Positions 24,455 through 34,573 of a DNA stretch of 64,000 bases are shown here, piece by piece. The notes under the pieces are model-generated. The model ran no database searches and was not told where the DNA came from. It saw nothing but the letters and a program-made list of their open reading frames with translations. Made by a program: the position numbers and the translations under genes. The stretch covers positions 1-64,000 of the forward strand of contig MU604019.1 of assembly GCA_025201845.1 (NCBI GenBank), in the 5' to 3' direction. The DNA comes from Martensiomyces pterosporus. Lineage: Eukaryota; Kickxellomycota; Kickxellomycetes; Kickxellales; Kickxellaceae. Within the stretch, counting starts at the first letter, position 1. Every line of letters starts with the position of its first letter.

Positions 24455-27400
24455 ATGACTCGTATCCAGTCGCAGGTGTATTCATGGCAGGAGATACTTC
24501 CTCGGATGGACGAGATACGCAGCCAGGCGACGGACCAGTTCATCGCGGCATGGAGCGCATCGCAATCGAACCAGGTCCACGACTTTGTCTGGCACGAAAC
24601 GGTAAGCCCCATTTTCTGCCCAGCCGCCGGCCTGCTTGCCTGCTTGCCTGCTGGCGCTGCCACTCCCTCTGCAACCCGCCAGTCCCCTCTGATTATCCCG
24701 CACCTCCTCGCCACACCTCAAGCACGCAAATGAAAGCCAACCTTTTCTCTGCAGATTTGCCCCCCAATGGCTTTGCTGCTTGGTGGCTCCCAGCACACTA
24801 TTTCTGCTTGCCCACTATTTCGCTTGCTCCCTCCGGCAAGCCACTCCAATTCCTTTTCTCTCTGCCTCGACGAAGAGCGGGGTGTGTGTGGAGGCGAGGG
24901 CGGCAGGCGAGAAGAAAACGCAACTCTGAGGTGGTCATGCAAGTCCTGTTTCCAGGTGGCCGGGTGACCTGCACCTCTCTCAGCTGCCCAGTGCCTTATC
25001 TCCCACCTGCGCCCTGCTTCCATTCCCAGCGATAACCCTTATTGGGAAGCATTCTGTGATTGCAGCCCACGATGTGGTGTGTGGAATGAACGCAGCTATC
25101 GGCCTGCCCGTGGTAAATGACCATGACGACCCTGGGCACGAGTGAGGAGCAGGAGGCGCTTCCGGTGCTTGTTCTCCCTCATGCCTTATGCGAGGAGACG
25201 TCATGTCACACGCCTCAGTCGTGATGCTTTTATTTTATTTTTTGATTGTTTGTATAGCGTCAGTGGCAGCTTTAGGCTTCATTTCGCACCTGAAAAACGC
25301 GCCGCTCCTCCCCGCTCCTGCCTCTCTTATGGCGGCAATTGGAAATGAAATGCATGGCAGCAGACACAGCACGATTCCGCCCCTCCACTGCCTCCTCCTT
25401 CCTTACCCGTACACTGGGATCTCACGCTCAACTCACACAAGCTGCGCCTTCCATGTGCTCTTTGCTTTTAGATGGGCTACGTCGTGGTCAAATGCAACGA
25501 GGAGGCCAAAAGCGCAGTGCTCAGCCCCAGGGCTCCCGAGATCCTCGGTGAACTGGGGTGCATATTTGATCCAACATCGCTGGTTCTCCATCCACAGGTC
25601 CCGGATAGCAGCCAGAGCAATAGCAGAGGGCCAGAGGACACTTCCCAAACCTGCTGGCGCCCTGGCCATGCCAGGTTTGCAATGAGATGTAAGTTGTTCG
25701 CACATCCGCACACCTCTTCCTAGTTTGAATCAGCCATTTTAGCCATGCAGCTGATTTCTGCTATTCTCTCTACGGGAAGCCGTGCCACTGCCCGGCTATC
25801 GAGGGAGGCGAGGGAGCAGCAATAGCCTGCCCTTGTTTTGCATCCTCATCCGAATCGGACCTTTTTTGAGCGATTGCCGCCATGCTCTCTTTGCAGCTTG
25901 CTCCACCCCCGCTTCCGGCCGCCGCCATGCTGCCAGAGCAGCACGTTTTCTCACCCGCCTGTCGCTGGCAGCTGGGAGCAGCCAGAGGCGCTGCATTTCC
26001 CCAGGGCCGCCAATTCGCGCTTTGGCGTGAAGCGCTGGCGCACTAGCCCCTCTAGCCCCCGCCCTATGTGCCAGCGCAGCGACATCCCCCCTCCACGCCC
26101 TCCGAGCCACCCGCCCCTTCCCTTGCGGCGAAGGGCCTGTATGCATGGTTGCAGAGACAGCAAGAGAGAAATACGGGGGTAGCGATACTTTTCTTCTATC
26201 TGCCTGGGAATGTGCCGCTTGCCAGCAGAAACATGCGCGACATCACACCTCTCCGTGTGATTTTTCTGTGGCCATGCTGCTGCCGTGTACATGTATACGC
26301 CGTGTATGTGGAGAACCAGCTGGGATCTTGACCATTGGTTTTAATCTGCGGCGCTTTGCACTATATCCACAGCATCCGCTGCTGCTTTCCCTTAAAAATC
26401 GATGCACGCAATGCATGTATGCCACAGGCTATATACGCTCCCACCACGTTGCAGATGCGTAGCACCGTGTCTGTCGCTTGTGCTGCTCCTCCTGCGCCGA
26501 GGCTCGTCGGCTTATTTTTCTCATCGCCCACCTGAAAATCCGATTGCCCCCGCGCCTGTCTGCGGTGGCCGACGTTTGGCGATCAAATAAGCTGATGCTC
26601 GCTTTGCCGTTCTGGCTTTAGCAATAATACAACTGCCACCCTCATTCAGCCTCCACCTTGCTTTCCTGTGTCCACGTCGAATAGGCGCCCCGACTTTCTT
26701 GAGGTCGTTTTCCGTCCAGCAGCTGGTATGTGAAGTGCCCGAAAGCCTGTGCAGGCGGCGCCGCGTGCTGAAGGACAGGCTGCAGCCTGATGAAATGCTG
26801 CTTTCCATCAGCCAGTACCCCCTGCTCGGCGTGGGCGAGTACATCGCAGACCAAGGGCCAGCTGGCGGACCCCTGCTGCGTAGCAAGCTGCTTTCAGACA
26901 ACGCGCTCAACCCGATTCCGCCATTCACCCTGGAGATTGATGGCATCGTCGACCGGCGCGGCAACGTGCCATACACCGCCGTCCCCGTTTTCCACGACAG
27001 AAATACAGAGTGGCCGTTCATCGACACGTCTCTGCCACCTATTGCGGGCTACAGCGCCTCATCGCAGGACCACAATACCGACCGCGACTCTGCCTGTATG
27101 GTCAGCGTGGACTCGGTGCCCCTGCCTGGTGGCGGCGGCGGTGGTGCTTCGGATGCCAAATCGGCTAGCACCCCTGAGGGGGCCAGTGTCGCCGCCGCTG
27201 CTCCTGCTGCTACCACTGCTTCCGATGGCGACGTGGGTCCCGAGCTGGCTCCTGCAGAGAACTGCCTGCTGCTGGATTCGCCCCTCTTTGGCATTGGAAG
27301 CGGCGGAGTGCTGCGCATCACCCTCTGTGCCGCCGACCTCGAAGAAGCCCGCATCCTCTACGACCACTTGGCGCCAATTAGCGCCATCATGGTAAGTGCA

Positions 27401-28765
27401 GCAGCTGCGCTGCAATGCTGTGATTCGGGGGGCCTGCGCCTTTTTAGCGATCCACTGATGGCCTTGCAACCCATTCCTATATTTATGTGCGCTAAACGCT
27501 TGTCTACTCCGCCAGCACTGTAGATGGCGCTGACCGCTGCCACACCAATCGTAAAGGGCCACCTGACGGATCGGGATTGCTACTGGGACGTCCAATGCAG
27601 CGCCGTCGACGATCGCTCGGCCCAGGAACGCGGGATAGTTCCGCTGACCACAGCCAAGGGCACACTGCTGAAGTCACGCTTTGGCTCCGTTGACTCGTAC
27701 CTCGGCCCCGGCCCCAAGAGCGACGACCTGGCATTCCGCCCGGAATTCAACGACTGCCAGTACACCTACGACAACGACTCGTACTGGAAGATGAAGGAGG
27801 GCGGAGTCGACCGCCTGCTTGCCCAGCATGTTGCCCACCTGTTTATCCGCGACCTGCACTATGCCTCGGAAAGGATGCTCAAGGAGAAAGAGGAGGGTGC
27901 CAATTCGGATTCGGATGGCCAGGAGCACTTTAAGCGGTTCCTTGGCTGCAATCGCCAAAACGTCTGCCTGTATCCGCCCAACATTAGGACTGGCAGCGGA
28001 TGGGAGGTCGAGTTTATGACCCTGGAGGTGCAGCTGACTGATGAGGAGAACGCCGCATTCATTACGTTCATGGTCCTCCTCAGCCGCGCCATCCTCTCGT
28101 ATCGCCTCAATCTCTACTTGCCCATCTCGCTGATGGACCAAAACATGGCCCGCGCGCAGAAAGCCAACGCGGCATGCGACCAGCTGTTCTACTTCCGTCG
28201 TGACCCGTTTAGCGGGCGCGACGGCAAGTCGGGTGGATCCGGAAGAATTTCGCGGCGCGAAAAGTCTCAGCGCGGCCAAGGCGGAGGACAGCAGCAAGCG
28301 AGCTGTGCCAGACAGGAGCCCAATGCCTGGAGCTCCACCTATGCGAGCACATCGGCAAGGGGTGGCAGCAGCGGACTCCGGAACCGCCCGGCAGGCACAA
28401 GCTCGCACACACTGACCGACAGCTCGCCAGACACTGCTGAGTACGTGGAGCTGACAGTGGACGAGATCATGAATGGGTCACGCAAGTACCGGGTAGTCGG
28501 CCTGCTCAATGTCATCCACTCTTATCTCAACTCGCTGCACTTGGAGTACGACGTCGAGATTCGCTTGCGGCAGCAGCTGTCGTTGGTTGAGAAGCGCGCA
28601 AGCGGCAAGCTGTCCACGCTGGCTGCGTGGATGCGAAAGTTTGTGCGCTCGCATCCCGACTACCGCCATGACTCGGTCGTTCCCCCGTCGACCAACTACG
28701 ACCTCCTCAAGACCATGAACGACATCGAGGAGGGCAGGATTAAGGCGCCAGATCTCCTAGGATAG
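24455..28765 (+). CDS. GCL-family paralogue lacking catalytic residues, probable pseudoenzyme
   Basis: Four exons, 24455-24601, 25472-25688, 26685-27391 and 27524-28765, give 770 residues (introns 870, 996 and 132 bases, all GT-AG). Family identity is clear from blocks such as VPVFHD, LTDRDCYWD, KSRFGSVDSYL, AQHVAHLFIRD, VQLTDEENAAF, LAAWMRKFVRSHPDYRHDSV and a DLLG C-terminus. The catalytic blocks are changed. WGDEVEY of GSH1 is WHETMGY (46-52), RPEFGRYMIE is RPGHARFAMR (112-121), and the CCLQ motif reads GVLR. The NIQSTNW and RFKPPPP motifs are lost, and WRVEFRP is WEVEFMT. Extra low-complexity inserts lie before the GVLR block (about 27100-27260, Gly/Ala-rich) and at about 28200-28440 (Ser/Arg/Gly-rich). 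Introns 1 and 2 match GSH1 in site and phase. The frame is intact throughout, arguing for a maintained protein, perhaps a regulator of GSH1. Function is inferred. Confidence 0.85.
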
Positions 28766-29481
28766 CAGAAAGAATTAAGCGCGTGCACTGCCAGCACAGC
28801 CGTTTGCGCGCCACGGCTTCTTGGCACCCCAGGTCCTGCGCACCTGTCCCCCAGCCTCTCTACACTTGTGCACTGCAGAGCTACCCGTAACCTACTGATA
28901 CTCAACTCCTTCTAACCTTGTTACCTCACGCATCATTTTCATACCATCTCAGCATTCATCTCACAGGCATCTCCCCCCTATTCGTCTTCCTTCTCCTATC
29001 CCTTTTACTGATACTCTGTTCTTATTAGCCACATAGCATCTGTTTACTATTAGCACAGCACTCCCCAACTCACCCTTGCCTCCATGGGCTCTTTATTGCC
29101 TGGTTGGCGCCTGTACTCTTTCAGCCTTTTGCTGCCTACACAATAAAAACGAGCGGAATCCTGTTTGATAGCGCCCTCGCCTCAGGCGCAGCCTTCTGTG
29201 GCAAATTGGGTTTCGCACACCATCACGCCACAAGGACTGTGGTCCCGACAGCTTCCAATATGCCAGGGCGGTGCTCTCTGGCTAATATCCGCCAGTTGAA
29301 ACGAAGGAGAGCGATCTGGCCTGCCACATCGGCAATAAACACTGGTGCTCTTACCCACTGGGCCTGGTGGCCATTACCCACGTCTAGCACCACCCCTCAC
29401 ATTCTCGCACTTCACATATCACTTGTGCATCTACTCCATTGCCGTCGGATCTTGCGGCTGCATATATAAATACAAACGACT
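28766..29481. other. Intergenic region upstream of the MFS transporter
   Basis: 716 bases, C/T-rich in the first half, with no supported gene. A TATATAAAT patch at about 29462-29472 sits only about 10 bases before the chosen MFS start codon, so it cannot be a normal TATA box for that ATG. Confidence 0.45.
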
Positions 29482-30926
29482 ATGCTGCTTGGAGACAAGG
29501 AATGCTGCAGGCACCAGGAGCCCGTCTCTTCTGCGCCTACCGCTGCGCCGTCGATCCACAAAGAGGAAGTGGAGGCAACCAAGCGTGTCAATAACAGCAA
29601 CCTGAGCCGTGCAGCAAGCACATCCACAATCAGCGGCGCTGCTGGTGATCTGGAGAAGCAAACCAACTCAGCACCCAAGAGCCCGTCGCCAACAGATATT
29701 GTGATCGAATACGCAAAGCCGGACAGCAAGTTTGGCTGGCTGGTCGTGTTCTGCGCCGCCTGCAACCTTGCCGTGACCATGGGAATCGTGAACAGCTTTG
29801 GTGTGTACCAGACATACTACATGAATATTTTGTACAAAAACGAGTCAGCCTCGGAGCTTGCATGGGTCAACACACTCACGCCGTTCCTCATGCTGTTTGG
29901 CGCGGCTGCCACTGGCCCACTGACTGATCGCTTTGGGTTCCGTAGCGTCGCTTTGTGTGGTGTCGCTATCTGCTGCACTGCACTGATGCTTGCTTCTCTG
30001 ACACACGCCGTCTGGCAGCTGGTCCTGACACAGAGCATCATGTTTGGCGCGGGTGCTGCGCTCCTCTACTCGCCGTCCATCGCACTAGCCACTCAGTGGC
30101 ACCAGAGACACCGCGCTCTGGCTACCGGTCTTGCAGTGGCTGGTTGCGGCATCGGTGGAGTCGTCTTCTCGCAGATCACCCAGGTAATGGTCGACTCGAT
30201 CGGGTACCGCTGGTCACTGCGCACTCAGAGATTCATTACCCTGACCGTCGGCGGCGCTGCCAGCGCATTCTACAGGCGCCGTATCTCTGCTCCACGCCAG
30301 AGCATCACGAGCCAGTTTTCTATGCTCAAGGATGTTCGCTTCGCCATCATCTGTATGAGCTCGCTGTTCATCAACCTTGCGTACTTTGTTGATTTCACCT
30401 ACTTGCCCACTGCGGCTTACAAGGTCGATGGCCGCACCAGAACGTCGGCGAATGTTGTGTTGGTGATGAACATTGGAAACACGGTTGGCCGTGTGCTGTC
30501 GGCTCTGGTGGCAGGAAAGGTCGGTGCTATGAACACGACCATTGCTTGCTATGTGGCTGTTGCCGTGTGCGAGCTGGTGCTTATGCTTGCTGCCAAGTCG
30601 ATTGGCGGATACTACGCTTTGGCTATCATATATGGTGGCCTGTGTGCCAGTTTCACCTCCATTTTGCCCCTTGTCTTGGCGAGCATCTTTGGTGCACAGT
30701 CTATTGCCAGCTCCGTTGGCCTGATGAACATGGCATCGGGAATTGGGGTGCTTGTTGGCAACCCTGTGCAGGGTGCTCTGTACCAGGCCTATGACCGCCC
30801 CCATGGAGGGTTCACTGTGGTCACCGTCTGGTGTCTGCTGGCATGGCGCTAGCAGCTCTCTGCTACATTGCCCTGCGCGCCATTGCCGTGCACCAAATGA
30901 AGCTCAGGCTCTGGTCCAAGGTCTGA
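29482..30926 (+). CDS. MFS monocarboxylate-transporter-like protein with a frameshift near the C-terminus
   Basis: From ATG 29482 the frame runs 456 residues to a TAG at 30850-30852. An approximately 85-residue Ser/Thr-rich cytosolic N-terminus precedes FGWLVVFCAACNLAVTMG, a typical first helix of fungal MCT-like (SLC16-type) major facilitator proteins. GPLTDRFGFR is the conserved loop 2-3 motif. About eleven helices follow. After VVTVW the frame ends early. A second frame, two bases out of register, continues from about 30834 to TGA 30924-30926 and supplies the expected last helix (MALAALCYIALRAIAV) and a basic tail. This is either a real frameshift or a sequencing or assembly indel around the TGGTGTCTG at about 30829-30837. 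The substrate is unknown; family members carry monocarboxylates or related small acids. Confidence 0.75.
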
Positions 30927-31159
30927 GAGGACCCACTCCGTGTGCTAGCTTGTGCCATGCCATGTTTTGTAGTCGTTTTTGCTTGTCAGCCTTGCCTGTA
31001 CATAAATGTTTGGCGCTGTAACCACACCTGCAAAGCAAGCAGCTCTGTTTGTCAGCCGTGCAATGAGAAAGATGGCTGGAAAGGCCGGTTGATCCTGCAC
31101 TACCAGCCACCGCAGCTCAAAAGCCTCGTGGGGCTGGCTACTGGTTGTCAGCAAGGAAT

Positions 31160-31192
31160 CCAATGGCCAGAGCCGCGGCGGTTTGGGCCAAT
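31160..31192 (+). promoter_or_regulatory. Pair of CCAAT boxes upstream of HUT1
   Basis: CCAAT occurs at 31160-31164 and 31188-31192 on the coding strand, 284-316 bases upstream of the HUT1 ATG. A TATATTA follows about 15 bases later. The spacing and orientation fit a Hap/NF-Y type promoter, but binding is inferred. Confidence 0.4.
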
Positions 31193-31358
31193 AGGATGGC
31201 AAATCGTATATTATCCTCAGTTGAGCGGGCCTGAGGGCCAAAGCGCTACTTTTCATGCAAGCTCCCGCTTCTCTCCTTTCTCCCTCCATCCCCTTTCTCC
31301 CCCATTCTTTGGCACATCACATCAACTAGCGCGCCTGTCCCTTTCCTCCTCTTCTCTT

Positions 31359-31418
31359 CGCCTCCTTTCTCGCCTCCTTTCTTGCCTCCTTTCTCGCCTC
31401 CTTTCTCGCCTCCTTTCT
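31359..31418. repeat. Five tandem copies of a 12-bp pyrimidine-rich unit in the HUT1 leader
   Basis: The unit CGCCTCCTTTCT is repeated five times with one C-to-T change in the third copy. It ends 57 bases before the HUT1 start codon, so it probably lies at or just upstream of the transcription start. Confidence 0.9.
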
Positions 31419-31475
31419 CACTCACTGCACACACATACCACACAGCTGCAGAATTCGCTGCACCAACACAGGCAA

Positions 31476-32639
31476 ATGCTAGACTTCATTGTTTGTGTGG
31501 GCGGAATCTACGTCTGCTTCTTGACATGGTCCACAATGCAGGAGCGAGTGACCACCCAGGCTTACGGAGAAGACCAGCAAAAGTTCCGTTTCACGATCGT
31601 CCTCAACGCCATCCAGGCCATCACAGCGTCTCTAGTCGGGTACTTTTACATCCGCGTCATCCAAAAGAAGCCAATGCTGGAGATGACCAAGCACCGGTGG
31701 ATGCGGTTCTTCCAGGTGGCGCTGCTCAACTCATCGGCATCGCCATTTGGATACATGGCGCTGAGATACATCAACTACCCCACTATGACGCTGGCAAAGA
31801 CTTGCAAGATGGTGCCTGTGATGCTGATGAACAAGCTTCTCTACCGCAGACACTACCCCGCATACAAGTACGCCGTGGTGGCGATGATCACTGCGGGTGT
31901 GTCGGCGTTCATGCTGTTTAAAACGAGCTCGAAGAGCAAGGACAGCAGCAAGGCGGTGGAGAGCAGCGTGTATGGCCTCGTCCTTGTGTTCATCAACCTG
32001 ACGATCGATGGCGCGGTCAATTCGACCCAGGACCAGGTGTTTGCCGAGGACAGGGAGATCACAGGCCAGCACATGATGTGCATGATGAACGTGTGCAGCA
32101 CAGTCCTAATGTCCATATGGCTGCTTAATCCGCTCAACCCTGAGCTTTCGTCGGCCATCAGGTTCCTCTCCATGCACCCGCGTGCGATGGTCGACCTGGC
32201 CATGTTTGCTGTGTGCGGATCGGTTGGTCAGTGCTTTGTGTTCTACACGCTGGCCAAGTTTGGGTCGCTGACTCTTACTACGGTCACGGTCACCCGCAAG
32301 TTCCTTACCATTCTCGTGTCGGTGTTCTACAACGGCCACTCGCTTAACCCACGCCAATGGTCGGCGGCTGGGTTTGTGTTTGCTGGAATCACGCTGGACG
32401 TTTACAAGAAGCAGACTGCCAAGCGGCCTGCTGTCGATACCAAGGCCTCTACAAGGAGCGGCTCTGTGCAGGTCTTGCTGCCTGAGAAGAAGGACTTGGT
32501 TGAGGACGACCTGCTGGCTGCCCGTGAAATCCCCGAGCTTGTTGTCCTGCAGTCTGGCCTGGGACAGAACGTCAGTAGCTCGGCTGCAATTGGCGGCGAC
32601 ATTAGGAGAAGGCAGCTTGTTGAGGTTGCTGCGAGCTGA
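31476..32639 (+). CDS. HUT1: HUT1-like nucleotide-sugar transporter (SLC35B1 family)
   Basis: Single-exon gene of 387 residues. The start chosen is ATG 31476, because MLDFIVCVGGIYVCFLTWSTMQE is the family N-terminus and the upstream open frame is promoter-like repeat. Family blocks in order: MQERVTTQAYG, FGYMALRYINYPTMTLAKTCKMVPV, a second-half NLTIDGAVNSTQDQVF, GSVGQCFVFYTLAKFGSLTLTTVTVTRKFLTILVSV, and a closing helix. Ten helices are expected. Hut1 and SLC35B1 sit in the ER membrane and were described as UDP-galactose transporters, with an ER ATP/ADP exchange role proposed for the animal protein. A roughly 60-residue hydrophilic C-terminal tail follows the last helix. No canonical KKXX signal is seen at the extreme C-terminus, so ER retention would need another signal. 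Confidence 0.9.
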   Translation: MLDFIVCVGGIYVCFLTWSTMQERVTTQAYGEDQQKFRFTIVLNAIQAITASLVGYFYIRVIQKKPMLEMTKHRWMRFFQVALLNSSASPFGYMALRYINYPTMTLAKTCKMVPVMLMNKLLYRRHYPAYKYAVVAMITAGVSAFMLFKTSSKSKDSSKAVESSVYGLVLVFINLTIDGAVNSTQDQVFAEDREITGQHMMCMMNVCSTVLMSIWLLNPLNPELSSAIRFLSMHPRAMVDLAMFAVCGSVGQCFVFYTLAKFGSLTLTTVTVTRKFLTILVSVFYNGHSLNPRQWSAAGFVFAGITLDVYKKQTAKRPAVDTKASTRSGSVQVLLPEKKDLVEDDLLAAREIPELVVLQSGLGQNVSSSAAIGGDIRRRQLVEVAAS

Positions 32640-33043
32640 TCTGGCATCTCACTCGCCTCCTCTTTCTCGCCCTCTGCTTGCTCTTCATTCATCAGCCGTG
32701 CATGGTGGTCTCCTTTTTTTCTTCTACATACACAAACACAATCTCCATATGAATACACTGCAGCCATCACCTATTGCTTGGCGCTGCTTGCATTATGTAG
32801 CCAAGAAGCAATGTGGATCTGTGCAGGACTTGGGCTGCCACACTTGGCTTCCCCGCTCCAGGAAACCTGTGCTTTTTGGAGCCCAGCATTTGGGATGAGG
32901 GGTTTGCTTGGCTGGGTCGCTGGCTGGCAGCTCCCCTTCTCCATTGACAGCACACAGCGATTCTGCTCATCTTTTCTCTCCATACATTCAAAGTCAGTCC
33001 AAGCTCCGTTCTCCATTTACCACTTTTTAACAGCGACAGACAG
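32640..33043. other. Intergenic region between HUT1 and CAP
   Basis: 404 bases with no supported gene. The first 80 bases are pyrimidine-rich and probably contain the HUT1 3' end. The last 100 bases are T/C-rich leader of the CAP gene. Confidence 0.5.
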
Positions 33044-34573
33044 ATGGCAACTACTAGCGACCTTGGAAGTCTACTGAGGCGCCTTGAAAAGGCCACAGCG
33101 CGTTTGGAGGAAGTCGCCGCTGGACGCTCGTCGCAAAAGACGGGCTCTCCAGCAGCAGCCGCTGGTGCAAATTCAACTGATGGCGGACTTGCTGGCGACG
33201 CTGGCTCGGACCACCCCGCAGTGCGCGAGTACGACGCAGTGGTCAAGCCGCTTGTTGACGAATTTGCCGCCTACTCTGAGCAGATTGGCGACGTGGTTGA
33301 GACCCAGGCCAAGGCAGTAGGCAGGCTGGTCTCTGCGCAGCGCAACTTTATCCGCATCGCTGTGCAGACCAGCAAGCCGCCGATGGACCAGCTGCCGAGT
33401 CTTCTGGAGCCCCAGCAGGCGGCCATGGTGGAGGTCATTGGGCTGAAGGACTCGAACAGACCCTCGCAGTACTACAACCACCTGTCGACTGTCGCTGAGG
33501 GCATCGCTGCCTTTGGGTGGGTCGCCGTTGAGCCTACCCCGGTGCCCTACATCAATGACATGAAGGACTCGGCGCAGTTTTACGGAAACCGTGTGCTCAA
33601 GGAGTGGAAGGAAAAGGATGAGGTCCACGCAAAGTGGGTCAGGGCGTTCCTGAGTGCCCTGAGGGAGCTTGCTGCCTATGTTAAGCAGTTCCACACTACA
33701 GGCGCTGCATGGAACCCTAAAGGTGTCAGCGTCGAGCAGGCGCTGAAGGCTATCAAGGGCGGGGCTGTCGCACCTGCTGCCGCACCCGCCCCTGCGCCTG
33801 CCCCTGCTGCGGGTGGTGCTCCGCCTCCGCCTCCGCCCCCTCCTCCGCCTATGGTCACCGACTTTGAGGACTCCACAAGCGGCTCGTCGGGAGCCACAGG
33901 ACAATCGCGCGGTGCACTGTTTGCTGAGCTCAGCAAAGGCGACGCCATCACCAGCGGTCTGCGCAAGGTCGACAAGAGCGAGATGACGCACAAGAACCCA
34001 ACGCTTCGTACAGGCAGTGCTGTCAGCCAAGCACCAGCACCTGCTGCCGCTGCATCCAAGCCCAAGGCGCAAGCATCGCAGGGGCCTCCACGCATGGAGC
34101 TGCAAGGAAACAAGTGGATTATCGAGAACCATGGCGCGGAGCAGCTGGTGGTCGAAACCACGGACATTAAGCAGACTGTGTATATCTACAACTGCAGCGG
34201 AACCACGGTGCAGGTGAAGAACAAGATCAACGGAATCGTCATCGATAACTGCCACAAATGTGGTGTTGTGTTCGATGCGCTGATGTCCTCGTGCGAGATT
34301 GTCAACAGCAAGTCAGTCCAGGTGCAGGCCATCGACGCGGTGCCAACCATCCTCATCGACCGCACGGACGGTGCCCATGTGTTCCTGTCTGAAAAGGCAA
34401 GGGATGGGACTCAAATCACCACCGCTAAGGTGTCAGAGGTCAACGTCTCGTATCCATTCGAGACCAGCAGTCCCGAGGACGACGACTTTGTTGAGCAGCC
34501 GATTCCCGAGCAGTTCCAGACTGTTGTTAAAAACGGCAAGCTCGTTACAACGGTGCTTGAGCATTCTGCATGA
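33044..34573 (+). CDS. SRV2: Cyclase-associated protein (CAP/Srv2)
   Basis: Single-exon gene of 509 residues starting at ATG 33044. The domain order is that of CAP: a short N-terminal coiled segment LGSLLRRLEKATARLEEV; a helical folded domain, about 60-235, containing EYIGDVV-like and FYGNRVLKEWK segments; an Ala/Pro linker with a run of ten prolines (about 261-271), likely the profilin-binding site; a WH2-like GLRKVDKSEMTHKNP (about 305); and a beta-helical CARP domain from about 350 to the end with QGNKWIIENH and NKINGIVIDNCHKCGVVFD. The protein recycles cofilin-bound ADP-actin and, in yeasts, links adenylyl cyclase to Ras. The N-terminal segment supports the cyclase or oligomerisation role. 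Length and domain order are normal for the family, and nothing is missing. Confidence 0.96.
   Translation: MATTSDLGSLLRRLEKATARLEEVAAGRSSQKTGSPAAAAGANSTDGGLAGDAGSDHPAVREYDAVVKPLVDEFAAYSEQIGDVVETQAKAVGRLVSAQRNFIRIAVQTSKPPMDQLPSLLEPQQAAMVEVIGLKDSNRPSQYYNHLSTVAEGIAAFGWVAVEPTPVPYINDMKDSAQFYGNRVLKEWKEKDEVHAKWVRAFLSALRELAAYVKQFHTTGAAWNPKGVSVEQALKAIKGGAVAPAAAPAPAPAPAAGGAPPPPPPPPPPMVTDFEDSTSGSSGATGQSRGALFAELSKGDAITSGLRKVDKSEMTHKNPTLRTGSAVSQAPAPAAAASKPKAQASQGPPRMELQGNKWIIENHGAEQLVVETTDIKQTVYIYNCSGTTVQVKNKINGIVIDNCHKCGVVFDALMSSCEIVNSKSVQVQAIDAVPTILIDRTDGAHVFLSEKARDGTQITTAKVSEVNVSYPFETSSPEDDDFVEQPIPEQFQTVVKNGKLVTTVLEHSA

Larger units (their letters stand above)
30927..31475. other. Intergenic region and promoter of HUT1
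   Basis: 549 bases. The HUT1 frame happens to stay open upstream through this region, but the sequence looks like promoter: two CCAAT boxes, a TATATTA patch at about 31208, and a pyrimidine-rich leader with 12-bp repeats. Confidence 0.6.

Noticed and set aside
24455..28765. GCL paralogue as a decayed pseudogene
   Set aside because: No stop or frameshift is found in 770 codons, all six splice sites are canonical, and non-catalytic family blocks are well preserved.
30822..30855. Tiny GT-AG intron at the end of the MFS transporter
   Set aside because: The available GT to TAG distance is about 27-33 bases, too short for a spliceosomal intron. A frameshift or indel explains the data better.
31087..31098. 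GGTTGATCCTGC, as at the 5' end of 18S rRNA
   Set aside because: Only 12 bases match and the following sequence is unrelated to rRNA.
30942..31475. 178-codon in-frame extension upstream of HUT1
   Set aside because: It is open only by chance. It covers CCAAT boxes and 12-bp repeats, and the conserved family N-terminus begins at 31476.
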